A DNA stretch of 32,733 nucleotides from DASZQY01 sp048498575 (GTDB lineage Bacteria; Pseudomonadota; Alphaproteobacteria; Rhizobiales; Kaistiaceae): the NCBI GenBank assembly GCA_048498575.1, contig JBEHXS010000010.1:1-32733 (forward strand), read 5' to 3'. The notes under the pieces were generated by a model. It was not told the origin of the DNA, did not search any database, and worked only from the letters and a program-made list of their open reading frames with translations. Shown here one piece after another: positions 1 to 7,429 of this stretch. Each line of letters begins with the position of its first letter. The first letter of the stretch is position 1. The translations under genes were made by a program, and so were the position numbers.

Positions 1-90
1 GCAATCCAGCCCTGCGTCGTGCGCTGTCGCGGGGCTGACACCGGCCGCTTATATGCCGGCCAGATTCTCCACGACAATTCGGGGCACGTC

Positions 91-1041
91 ATGCAGCTCA
101 CCGGCATTCATCACCTGACCGCGATTTCGGCGAACGCCAGGGGCAACGTCGACTTCTATACGCAGAAGCTTGGCCTCCGGCTGGTCAAGAAGACGGTGAA
201 TCAGGACGACGTCACCGCCTACCATCTGTTCTATGCCGACGGCGTCGGCTCGCCGGGCAGCGACATGACCTTCTTCGACTGGCCGGCGGCCGCCGAGCGG
301 CGCGGCACCAACGCCATCGTGCGCACCGGCTTTCGCGTCGCGAGCGATGCCAGCCTGGAGTGGTGGGCGAAGCGGCTGTCCGATCTCGGCATCACCAGCA
401 CCGGCGTGAAGACCCGCGACGGCCGCGCCACGATTCACTTCGAGGACCTGGAAGGCCAGCGCCTGGCGCTGCTCAGCGACGGCGGCGCCGGCGAGGCGCA
501 CCCGTGGGAGAAGAGCCCGGTGCCGGCCGAGCACCAGATCCGCGGGCTTGGTCCGATCACGCTGTCGGTGCCGGACCTCGCGCCGACCGACGCTGTCCTC
601 ACCAGGGTCATGGAGATGACGAAGCAGCGCGAGTACGGCGCCGCTGCCGACGGCACCGGCGCGCGCGTGCATGTCTACCGGATGGGCGAGGGCGGTCCCG
701 CCGCCGAGCTCCACGTCATCGTCGAGCCCGATGCTCCGCGCGCCCGTGCCGGCCGCGGCGGCGCCCACCACGTCGCCTTCCGCACGCCGACGGAGACCAC
801 TTATGGGCAGTGGATCGAGCGGCTGCGCTCGCTCGGCGTGCCCAACTCCGGCAAGGTCGACCGCTTCTATTTCGAGAGCCTCTACTTCCGCGAGCCGAAC
901 GGCATTTTGTTCGAGATCGCTACCGACGGTCCGGGCTTTGCCGGCGACGAGCCGCTCGAGCACCTCGGCGAGAAGCTGTCGCTGCCGCCGTTCCTCGAAC
1001 ATCGCCGCGCGGAAATCGAGAAGGGCCTGAAGCCGATTTAG
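91..1041 (+). CDS. VOC-family ring-cleaving dioxygenase (MhqO/glyoxalase-like)
   Basis: A 316-residue protein made of two vicinal-oxygen-chelate halves. The first opens at the N-terminus with the GIHHLT motif (His7/His8). The second carries RGGAHHVAF (His226/His227) and ends with GILFEIATD (Glu275), the usual metal-binding His and Glu positions. Length and layout match the family called ring-cleaving dioxygenase, which includes Bacillus MhqO and acts on hydroquinones or related electrophiles; the substrate here is unknown. The ATG at 91 is preferred over the longer open frame because the conserved GIHHLT sequence starts four residues in and GGGG lies at 81-84. It converges with an esterase of the MhqD type, so a shared role in aromatic or quinone detoxification is possible but inferred. 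Confidence 0.85.
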   Translation: MQLTGIHHLTAISANARGNVDFYTQKLGLRLVKKTVNQDDVTAYHLFYADGVGSPGSDMTFFDWPAAAERRGTNAIVRTGFRVASDASLEWWAKRLSDLGITSTGVKTRDGRATIHFEDLEGQRLALLSDGGAGEAHPWEKSPVPAEHQIRGLGPITLSVPDLAPTDAVLTRVMEMTKQREYGAAADGTGARVHVYRMGEGGPAAELHVIVEPDAPRARAGRGGAHHVAFRTPTETTYGQWIERLRSLGVPNSGKVDRFYFESLYFREPNGILFEIATDGPGFAGDEPLEHLGEKLSLPPFLEHRRAEIEKGLKPI

Positions 1042-1055
1042 GCTTCTCTTCTTGA

Positions 1056-1180
1056 ACCCTCCCCTTGAGGGAGGGTCAAAGAGCCGAAGGCGCTTTGGGG
1101 AGGGGTGACCGGAGCCGCCGGACAAGACACCCCCTCCCGAAATCGCTCGCGCGATTTCGACCTCCCCTCAAGGGGCAGGT
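1056..1180. repeat. Composite palindromic intergenic repeat, copy 1 (type B)
   Basis: This fills the gap between two convergent genes. It starts with a hairpin built on CCCTCCCCTTGAGGGAGGG, runs to GGGGAGGGGTGACC at 1110, and then has an inverted second half with the stem GAAATCGC/GCGATTTC and CCTCCCCTCAAGGGGCAGG at the end. The reverse complement of 1057-1110 is closely similar to 29144-29195 in this window, so this is a dispersed element and not a one-off terminator. Such intergenic mosaic elements are known in rhizobia. It may act as a two-way terminator here. Confidence 0.8.
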
Positions 1181-1192
1181 TTGGCGTTGGCG

Positions 1193-1843
1193 CTACGTCC
1201 CCACCACCGCGTCGACCATCCGCTGCACCTCGGCCACCTCGTCGCGGACGACGGTGTGGCCCATGCGCGGATAGATGCGCTCGCTGACGCTGCCGCCGAG
1301 CGCCCGCATCACCGTCGTCGATTGCTGGACGCGCGCCAGCGGGATGTGCGGATCGCTGTCGCTGCAGCCGAGGAAGACCGGCGTGCCGGCGAGCGAGCCG
1401 GTGTAGGCCTCGGCGTTGATGACGTCGCCGATCAGCCCGCCGGAAAGCGCGGCGATGCCGCCATAGCGGCGCGGGTGGCGTGCCGCGAATTCGAGCGTGA
1501 GACAAGCGCCCTGCGAGAAGCCGAGGATGAAGGTTTTCTCCACCGCCACGCCGGCCGTCGCGATCTCGCCGATGAGATGGGCGATGACGTTGAGCGCCGA
1601 CGACAGGTACGGCTCGTTGCCGGCGGCTGGCGTCATGAACGGAAACGGATACCAGGCGTTGCCGGCGGCGTTCGGCGCGAGATAGGCGACGTCGTCGTCG
1701 CGCTCGAGCGATGACGACAGGCCGATGATGTCGGCGGCGTCGGCGCCGCGGCCATGCAGCATGATCATCGCGGCCTTGGCCTCGTTCAGCGGCGCGCCGG
1801 CGAACAGCACGCGCTCGCCGCCGTGCGGATCCATCGCGCTCAT
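1193..1843 (-). CDS. Phospholipase/carboxylesterase-family alpha/beta hydrolase (MhqD-like)
   Basis: A 216-residue serine hydrolase of the phospholipase/carboxylesterase type. Visible are the oxyanion region MLHGRGA (about residues 28-34), the nucleophile elbow GFSQGA with Ser110, a likely acid Asp164 in SDSDPHIP, and His196 in RMGHTV. There is no signal peptide, so it should be cytoplasmic. The start ATG overlaps the TGA of the upstream nudK gene as ATGA, which implies translational coupling. An ATG nine bases further in (1834) is possible. It is the last gene of a leftward rutR-nudK-esterase operon. The substrate is unknown; homologues cleave short acyl or aryl esters. Confidence 0.85.
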   Translation of the reverse strand: MSAMDPHGGERVLFAGAPLNEAKAAMIMLHGRGADAADIIGLSSSLERDDDVAYLAPNAAGNAWYPFPFMTPAAGNEPYLSSALNVIAHLIGEIATAGVAVEKTFILGFSQGACLTLEFAARHPRRYGGIAALSGGLIGDVINAEAYTGSLAGTPVFLGCSDSDPHIPLARVQQSTTVMRALGGSVSERIYPRMGHTVVRDEVAEVQRMVDAVVGT

Positions 1844-2442
1844 GCGATCGCCTCGCTCATGCCGTAAGCCTCGCTCATGGCGCGCTGGATGAGGATGATG
1901 GTCTTGGCATCGGCGATCTCGCCGCGCTCGACCATCGCCGCGGCTTCGCCAAGCGGCATCTCCAGCACCTCGATGTCTTCGCCTTCGCTGAGCGCGCCGC
2001 CGCCCGCCGAGATGCGGTCGGCCGGCGAATAGGTCGAGAGGAACAGCGACAGCCGTTCGCTGACGCTGCCCGGGCTCATGTAGCACTCGTAGACCTTGCG
2101 CACCGCCTTCAGGCGGAAGCCGAGTTCCTCCTCGGCCTCTTTGCGGATCGCAGTCTCGGGGTCATTGGCGTCGAGCTTGCCGGCGCACGCCTCGATGAGC
2201 ATGCCGCCGCGCTCGCGGTTGACCTCGACCGGCATGCGGAACTGGCGGACGAGGAGCACGGTGCCGCGCTCCGGGTCGATGGGCAGGATCGCGGCGCCGT
2301 CGCCGCGGTCGTAGACCTGCCGGATCTGGCGCTCGCTCCGACCGTCGCGGCGGCGGTAGTCGATCGTGTACTTGGTGAGCTTCGCCCAGTCGTCCGACAG
2401 CACCTCTGCCGAGACGATCTTGACCCTGTCGCTGCCGCTCAT
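1840..2442 (-). CDS. nudK: NUDIX hydrolase, NudK-like (GDP-mannose pyrophosphatase family)
   Basis: A 200-residue NUDIX protein. The catalytic NUDIX box lies at about residues 88-109 with the pattern G-x5-E-x7-REA-type (here RKEAEEELGF). The sequence recalls E. coli NudK in several places: RQVYDRGDGAAIL, VRQFRMPV, IEACAGKLD, YMSPGSVSERL, GEDIEVLEM and GEIADAKT. NudK hydrolyses GDP-mannose and related sugar nucleotides with Mg2+; an ADP-ribose pyrophosphatase role is the alternative. Its ATG overlaps the rutR stop and its stop overlaps the esterase start, both as ATGA, so the three genes are tightly coupled. Why a sugar-nucleotide hydrolase would sit in a pyrimidine regulator operon is unclear. 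Confidence 0.85.
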   Translation of the reverse strand: MSGSDRVKIVSAEVLSDDWAKLTKYTIDYRRRDGRSERQIRQVYDRGDGAAILPIDPERGTVLLVRQFRMPVEVNRERGGMLIEACAGKLDANDPETAIRKEAEEELGFRLKAVRKVYECYMSPGSVSERLSLFLSTYSPADRISAGGGALSEGEDIEVLEMPLGEAAAMVERGEIADAKTIILIQRAMSEAYGMSEAIA

Positions 2443-3095
2443 TTGCCGCTGAGGCCTTTCAGGAACACCTGCTCCAGCGTCGCCTTGGCAAGCGAGAAAT
2501 GTGCCGGCCGCGCCGAGCGCTCGCCGAGGATGGCGCGGATCTGCACCTCGAAGTCGGCGTAATGCTGGGTCGTCGCCCACACCATGAAGATGAGATGGTA
2601 GGGGTCGACCGGCGCGAGCTTGCCCTCCGCCACCCAGCGGCGGATGATCGCCGCCTTGTCGTCGACCAGCGTCTTCAGCCGCCCGGTCAAGACCTCGCCC
2701 AGCACCGGCGCGCCCTGGATGATTTCCATGGCGAACAGCCGCGACGCCTTCGGGTTGTCGCGCGCCATGTCGAGCTTGCGGTCGATGTAGTCGGCGATCT
2801 CGCGCCCCGGGTCGCCGTCGGCGGTCAGTGCCTCCAGCGGTTGCAGCCACATCTCGTGGGTGCGGTTGAGCACCGCGAGGTAGATGTCGCGCTTGCGGCG
2901 GAAATAATAGAGCAGGTTGGGCTTGGTCATGCCGGCGACGGCGGCGATCTGGTCGACGGTGGCGCCGCGGAAGCCGTAGGTGGAGAACACCTCGAGCCCG
3001 GCGTCGAGGATGCGTTCCTCGTTCTCGGCCTGGATGCGGGTGCGCTTGCGGGTTTTTGCCGCGCGGGCGGCTTCGGCGTGGCTGGCGTCGGTCAC
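2439..3095 (-). CDS. rutR: TetR-family transcriptional regulator, RutR-like
   Basis: A 218-residue TetR-type repressor with an N-terminal helix-turn-helix (ERILDAGLEVFSTYGF, then GMTKPNLLYYF) and a C-terminal ligand domain resembling E. coli RutR throughout, including NPKASRLFAMEI, the DDKAAIIRRWV region and HLIFMVWATTQHYADF. RutR senses uracil and thymine and controls pyrimidine use. I prefer the GTG start at 3095 because GGGAGG (3104-3109) lies eight bases upstream of it; the frame also opens at a TTG at 3119, which has no good ribosome site. The gene diverges from the beta-alanine aminotransferase, and a RutR-type palindrome at 3170-3185 lies between them, so it probably controls both arms. 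Confidence 0.88.
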   Translation of the reverse strand: MTDASHAEAARAAKTRKRTRIQAENEERILDAGLEVFSTYGFRGATVDQIAAVAGMTKPNLLYYFRRKRDIYLAVLNRTHEMWLQPLEALTADGDPGREIADYIDRKLDMARDNPKASRLFAMEIIQGAPVLGEVLTGRLKTLVDDKAAIIRRWVAEGKLAPVDPYHLIFMVWATTQHYADFEVQIRAILGERSARPAHFSLAKATLEQVFLKGLSGK

Positions 3096-3121
3096 GTCCG
3101 TGGCCTCCCGCGGCGTCAAGG

Positions 3122-3139
3122 CAAGGGCAAAAACCCTTG
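3122..3139. promoter_or_regulatory. Inverted repeat in the rutR leader
   Basis: CAAGGG-CAAAAA-CCCTTG forms a perfect six-base inverted repeat with a six-base spacer. It lies just upstream of the rutR coding region, between the start and the RutR operator. It could fold in the rutR transcript or be a protein site. No function can be assigned. Confidence 0.4.
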
Positions 3140-3169
3140 AGCCGAAAATGGAAACTGTCTAACGTTCCC

Positions 3170-3185
3170 TTGACCAATTGGTCAG
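3170..3185. promoter_or_regulatory. RutR operator (RUT box)
   Basis: TTGACCAATTGGTCAG matches the published E. coli RutR consensus TTGACCANNTGGTCAA at every defined base except the last. The inner 14 bases (3171-3184) are a perfect palindrome. It lies in the divergent region between rutR and the aminotransferase gene, about 75 bp from the rutR GTG and about 100 bp from the aminotransferase start, where it could regulate both. That it is bound by the rutR product encoded next to it is an inference from site and gene together. Confidence 0.85.
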
Positions 3186-3281
3186 GAAATCCCGTCGCTT
3201 CTCCTAGAGGAAAAGGGTCCTCCCTGCAATCGGCCGAGAGGCCGTCGGGACCGTTCCGGTGATGCGGCGTTGGGAGGGCGA

Positions 3282-4613
3282 ATGATGGCGGACACGACCC
3301 GCGCGACAACCAATAACCTCGAAGCTTTCTGGATGCCGTTCACCGCGAACCGGCAGTTCAAGAAGGCCCCGCGCATGCTGGTCAGCGCCGAGGGCATGTA
3401 TTACCGCGCGGCCGACGGCCGCAAGGTGCTCGACGGCACGTCCGGCCTGTGGTGCGTCAATGCCGGCCACGGCCGCCCGAAGATCGTCGAGGCGGTGGCG
3501 AAGCAGGTGAAGGAACTGGACTACGCGCCCGCCTTCCAGATGGGCCACCCCAAGGTGTTCGAGCTCGCCGCCCGTCTCGTCACCTACATGCCGACCGGCA
3601 TCGACCATGTCTTCTTCACCAACTCGGGTTCGGAGTCGGTCGAGACGGCTCTGAAGATCGCCATCGCCTACCAGCGCGCCATCGGGCAGGGCACGCGCAC
3701 CCGCCTGCTCGGGCGCGAGCGCGGCTACCACGGCGTCAACTTCGGCGGCATCTCCGTCGGCGGCATCTCGGGCAACCGCAAGCAGTTCGGCGGCCTGCTC
3801 ACCGGCGTCGATCATCTGCGCCACACCCACGACCTGGCGAAGAACGCCTTCTCGCGCGGCCAGCCGCCGCATGGCGTCGAACTCGCCGACGACCTCGAAC
3901 GGCTGGTGACGCTGCACGATGCCTCGACCATCGCCGCCGTCATCGTCGAGCCGGTGGCCGGCTCGACCGGTGTGCTCATTCCGCCGAAGGGCTACCTCGA
4001 GAAGCTTCGCGCCACCTGCGACAAGCACGGCATCCTGCTCATCTTCGACGAGGTCATCACCGGCTTCGGCCGCCTCGGCACGCCCTTTGGCCTCGACTAT
4101 TTCGGCGTCACGCCGGATATCGTCGTCACCGCCAAGGGCGTCACCAACGGCACCATTCCGATGGGCGCCGTGTTCGTGAAGAAGGCGATCTACGACGCCT
4201 TCATGACCGGACCCGAGCACGTGATCGAGCTGTTCCACGGCTACACCTACTCGGGCAACCCGGTGGCCTCGGCGGCCGGCATTGCCACCCTCGATACGTA
4301 CGAGGAGGAGGGGCTGCTGACGCGCGGCGCCGAGCTCGCGTCCTACTGGGAAGACGCGCTCCACAGCCTGAAGGGGCTGCCGCACGTCATCGACATCCGC
4401 AACCTCGGGCTGGTCGGCGCCATCGAGCTCGACCCGATCGCCGGCGAGCCGACCAAGCGCGCCTTCACCGCCTTCCTCCAGGCCTTCGAGAAGGGGGTGC
4501 TCATCCGCACGACCGGCGACATCATCGCCCTGTCGCCGCCGCTGATCATCCAGAAGTCCGAGATCGACATGCTTTTCGACACGCTGCGGGGGATTCTGAA
4601 GTCATTGTCCTGA
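3282..4613 (+). CDS. Beta-alanine (omega-amino acid):pyruvate aminotransferase
   Basis: A 443-residue class III PLP aminotransferase closely resembling the Pseudomonas omega-amino acid:pyruvate transaminase: MPFTANRQFKK near the start, FFTNSGSESVETALK for cofactor phosphate, RGYHGVNFGG, Asp256 in IFDEVITGFGR, and the PLP lysine Lys285 in TAKG. It moves the amino group of beta-alanine to pyruvate, giving malonate semialdehyde and L-alanine. GGGAGG at 3272-3277 supports an ATG at 3282 or the adjacent one at 3285. It is the first gene of the rightward catabolic run and follows the RutR operator. It supplies the substrate for the dehydrogenase encoded next. Confidence 0.92.
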   Translation: MMADTTRATTNNLEAFWMPFTANRQFKKAPRMLVSAEGMYYRAADGRKVLDGTSGLWCVNAGHGRPKIVEAVAKQVKELDYAPAFQMGHPKVFELAARLVTYMPTGIDHVFFTNSGSESVETALKIAIAYQRAIGQGTRTRLLGRERGYHGVNFGGISVGGISGNRKQFGGLLTGVDHLRHTHDLAKNAFSRGQPPHGVELADDLERLVTLHDASTIAAVIVEPVAGSTGVLIPPKGYLEKLRATCDKHGILLIFDEVITGFGRLGTPFGLDYFGVTPDIVVTAKGVTNGTIPMGAVFVKKAIYDAFMTGPEHVIELFHGYTYSGNPVASAAGIATLDTYEEEGLLTRGAELASYWEDALHSLKGLPHVIDIRNLGLVGAIELDPIAGEPTKRAFTAFLQAFEKGVLIRTTGDIIALSPPLIIQKSEIDMLFDTLRGILKSLS

Positions 4614-4631
4614 TGGAATGGACGTTCCATT
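4613..4631. promoter_or_regulatory. Dyad-symmetric site at the end of the aminotransferase gene
   Basis: ATGGAATGGACGTTCCATT overlaps the stop codon of the aminotransferase gene. It can be read as ATGGAA/TTCCAT with a six-base spacer or as AATGGA/TCCATT with a three-base spacer. It lies about 50 bp upstream of the mmsA start and may be an operator for an internal promoter. GGAA/TTCC dyads are common for IclR-family regulators, but none is encoded in this window, so the assignment is open. Confidence 0.4.
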
Positions 4632-4676
4632 TCTGTTAGAAAAGAGAACAAACGATCCATCGGAGACACGAGGACA

Positions 4677-6173
4677 ATGAGAACCATCGAAAACGCCATC
4701 GGCGGCAAGGTCGCCGTTTCGGCCTCGCAGCGCACCGCGCCGGTGTTCAACCCGGCGACCGGCGAGCAGGTCGCCGTGGTCCCGCTGTCGAGCAAGGCGG
4801 AGCTGGATACCGCGGTGGCCGCCGCCAAGAAGGCGTTTCCCGCCTGGGCGGACATGCCGCCGCTGAAGCGCGTCCGCTACATGTTCAACTTCAAGCGCCT
4901 GCTCGATGAGAACACCGACAAGATCGCCGAGGCGATCTCCGCCGAGCACGGCAAGACCCACGCCGACGCCGTCGGCGAGGTGCAGCGCGGCATCGAGGTC
5001 GTCGATTTCTGCTGCGGCATCCCGCACCTGCTCAAGGGCGAGTTCAGCCGTCACGTCGGCCCGGCGATCGACACCCACTCCGACCGCCAGCCGCTCGGCG
5101 TCGCGGCCGGCATCACGCCGTTCAATTTCCCGGCGATGGTGCCGCTGTGGATGTATCCGGTGGCGATCGCCTGCGGCAACACCTTCATCCTGAAGCCGTC
5201 GGAGAAGGATCCCGGCGCCGTCATGGTGATCTACGATCTGTTCCGCCAGGCCGGCTTCCCCGATGGCGTGCTCAACGTCGTCCACGGCGACAAGGAAGTC
5301 GTCGACGCCATCCTGGCGCATCCCGACATCAAGGCGGTGAGCTTCGTCGGCTCGACGCCGATCGCCGAGTACGTCTATCGCACCGGCACCTACAACGGTA
5401 AGCGCGTCCAGGCGCTGGGCGGCGCCAAGAACCACATGGTCGTCATGCCCGATGCCGACATGGACAAGGCCGCCGACGCGCTGATGGGCGCGGGTTACGG
5501 CTCGGCCGGCGAGCGCTGTATGGCGATCTCGGTCGCCGTGCCGGTGGGCGAGGACACGGCGAACCGGCTGGTCGAGACTCTGGCGCCGCGCGTCAGCGCC
5601 CTCAAGGTCGGCCCGGCGACCGACAAGGACGCCGAGATGGGCCCGCTGGTCACCAAGGAGCACCTCGCCAAGGTGCTGGGCTACATCGACGTTGGCGTGA
5701 AGGAAGGCGCCGAGCTCGTCGTCGACGGCCGTGGCTTCAAGGCGCAAGGCTACGAGAACGGCTACTTCGTCGGTGGCACGCTTTTTGATCGCGTGACGCC
5801 CGAGATGCGCATCTACAAGGAAGAAATCTTCGGTCCCGTGCTCGCCGTCGTGCGCGCCAAGAGCTACGATCAGGCGGTCGGCCTGATCAATGCCCACGAA
5901 TACGGCAACGGCACTGCCATCTTCACCCGCGACGGCGACGCCGCGCGCGCCTTCGCCGACAAGATCGAGGTCGGCATGGTCGGCATCAACGTGCCGATCC
6001 CGGTGCCGGTCGCCTACCACTCGTTCGGCGGCTGGAAGCGCTCGCTGTTCGGCGATCATTCGATCTACGGGCCGGAAGGCGTGCACTTCTACACGCGCCT
6101 GAAGACGGTCACCTCGCGCTGGCCGGAAGGCATCAAGTCCGGCGCCGTGTTCACCTTCCCGACGATGAATTGA
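4677..6173 (+). CDS. mmsA: CoA-acylating methylmalonate/malonate-semialdehyde dehydrogenase
   Basis: A 498-residue aldehyde dehydrogenase of the MmsA type. The Rossmann region has GITPFNFPAMVPLWM and KPSEKDPG; the catalytic Cys281 sits in GSAGERCMAISVAV; the base position of hydrolytic ALDHs reads GGAKNHMVV, with Asn where a Glu would be, which is typical of CoA-acylating members. In this context it would convert malonate semialdehyde, NAD+ and CoA to acetyl-CoA, CO2 and NADH. The same enzyme type serves valine and inositol breakdown, but the flanking genes point to beta-alanine. The gap to the aminotransferase is 63 bp and holds a dyad. GGAG and GAGGA precede the ATG. Confidence 0.93.
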   Translation: MRTIENAIGGKVAVSASQRTAPVFNPATGEQVAVVPLSSKAELDTAVAAAKKAFPAWADMPPLKRVRYMFNFKRLLDENTDKIAEAISAEHGKTHADAVGEVQRGIEVVDFCCGIPHLLKGEFSRHVGPAIDTHSDRQPLGVAAGITPFNFPAMVPLWMYPVAIACGNTFILKPSEKDPGAVMVIYDLFRQAGFPDGVLNVVHGDKEVVDAILAHPDIKAVSFVGSTPIAEYVYRTGTYNGKRVQALGGAKNHMVVMPDADMDKAADALMGAGYGSAGERCMAISVAVPVGEDTANRLVETLAPRVSALKVGPATDKDAEMGPLVTKEHLAKVLGYIDVGVKEGAELVVDGRGFKAQGYENGYFVGGTLFDRVTPEMRIYKEEIFGPVLAVVRAKSYDQAVGLINAHEYGNGTAIFTRDGDAARAFADKIEVGMVGINVPIPVPVAYHSFGGWKRSLFGDHSIYGPEGVHFYTRLKTVTSRWPEGIKSGAVFTFPTMN

Positions 6174-6178
6174 AGCGA

Positions 6179-7429
6179 ATGGCAGCCCCCGGCGAAAACC
6201 TCCGCATCAATCCCGACCGGCTCTGGGATTCCATTCACGCCATGGCCGAGATCGGGCCGGGGATTGCCGGCGGCTCCAACCGGCAGACGCTGACCGACGA
6301 CGACGCCAGGGGCCGCTCGCTTTTCAAGAAATGGTGCGACGACGCCGGCCTGACGATGGGCGTCGACCAGATGGGCACGATGTTCGCGCGCCGCGAAGGC
6401 GCCGAACCCGCGCTCGATCCGGTCTATGTCGGCAGCCATCTCGACACGCAGCCGACCGGCGGCCGCTATGACGGCGTGCTCGGCGTGCTTTCGGGGCTCG
6501 AGCTGGTGCGCACGCTGAACGATCTCGGCATCCGGACGCGCCGGCCGATCGTCGTCGTCAACTGGACGAACGAGGAGGGCGCGCGCTTCGCCCCCGCCAT
6601 GCTGGCGTCCGGCGTCTTCGCCGGCATGCATACGCTGGAATACGCCTACGCCCGCAAGGACCCCGAAGGGAAAACCTTCGGCGACGAGCTGAAGCGCATC
6701 GGCTGGGTCGGTCCGGAGAAGGTCGGCGCCCGCAAGATGCACGCCTACTTCGAGTATCACATCGAGCAGGGGCCGATCCTCGAGGCCGAGAAGAAGCAGA
6801 TCGGCGTCGTCACCCACGGCCAGGGCCTGTGGTGGCTGGAGTTCACGCTGACCGGCAAGGAGGCGCACACCGGGTCCACCCCGATGGCGATGCGCATCAA
6901 CGCCGGCCTCGCCATGGCGCGCATCCTCGAGATGGTGCAGCGGGTGGCGATGGACAACCAGCCCGGCGCCGTCGGCGGCATCGGGCAGCTGTTCTTCTCG
7001 CCGAATTCGCGGAACGTCCTGCCGGGCAAGGTCGTGTTCACCGTCGACATCCGCTCGCCCGACCAGAAGAAGCTCGACGGCATGCGGGCGCGCATCGAGG
7101 CGGAGGCGCCGAAGATCTGCGCCGAGCTCGGCGTCGGCTGCTCGATCGAGCCGGTCGGCCACTTCGACCCGGTGACGTTCGACCCGACGCTGGTGGCGCG
7201 CGTGCGCAGCGCCGCCGACAAGCTCGGCTACAGCCACATGAACATCATTTCCGGCGCCGGCCACGATGCCTGCTGGACGGCGCGCGTTGCGCCCTCGACC
7301 ATGATCATGTGCCCGTGCGTCGATGGCCTCAGCCACAACGAGGCGGAGAACATCTCGAAGGAATGGGCGGCTGCCGGCGCCGACGTGCTGTTCCACGCCG
7401 TGGTCGAAACCGCGGAGATCGTCGCATGA
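6179..7429 (+). CDS. M20-family N-carbamoyl-beta-alanine / N-carbamoyl-amino acid amidohydrolase
   Basis: A 416-residue zinc amidohydrolase of the M20/HyuC-AllC-beta-ureidopropionase group. Metal ligands and the catalytic acid can be seen: His87 (GSHLDTQ), Asp98 (GRYDGVLG), Glu132/Glu133 (NEEGARF), His194 (EYHIEQGP) and His386 (LSHNEAE). It would hydrolyse N-carbamoyl-beta-alanine to beta-alanine, CO2 and ammonia, linking the hydantoinase to the aminotransferase. Substrate preference (beta-alanine or L-amino acid carbamoyl compounds) cannot be told from sequence. The ATG at 6179 follows the mmsA stop by five bases; a TTG at 6170 overlapping that stop is an alternative. Its TGA overlaps the next start as ATGA. 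Confidence 0.9.
   Translation: MAAPGENLRINPDRLWDSIHAMAEIGPGIAGGSNRQTLTDDDARGRSLFKKWCDDAGLTMGVDQMGTMFARREGAEPALDPVYVGSHLDTQPTGGRYDGVLGVLSGLELVRTLNDLGIRTRRPIVVVNWTNEEGARFAPAMLASGVFAGMHTLEYAYARKDPEGKTFGDELKRIGWVGPEKVGARKMHAYFEYHIEQGPILEAEKKQIGVVTHGQGLWWLEFTLTGKEAHTGSTPMAMRINAGLAMARILEMVQRVAMDNQPGAVGGIGQLFFSPNSRNVLPGKVVFTVDIRSPDQKKLDGMRARIEAEAPKICAELGVGCSIEPVGHFDPVTFDPTLVARVRSAADKLGYSHMNIISGAGHDACWTARVAPSTMIMCPCVDGLSHNEAENISKEWAAAGADVLFHAVVETAEIVA

Noticed and set aside
49..1125. Long minus-strand open frame opposite the dioxygenase gene
   Set aside because: Its translation is Arg-, Ala- and Gly-rich without motifs, as expected for the antisense of a high-GC gene. Many similar frames across the window were dropped for the same reason.
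1056..1180. CRISPR array or insertion-sequence remnant
   Set aside because: There are no regularly spaced identical repeats and no transposase frame; the structure is a paired palindrome that recurs in other gaps.
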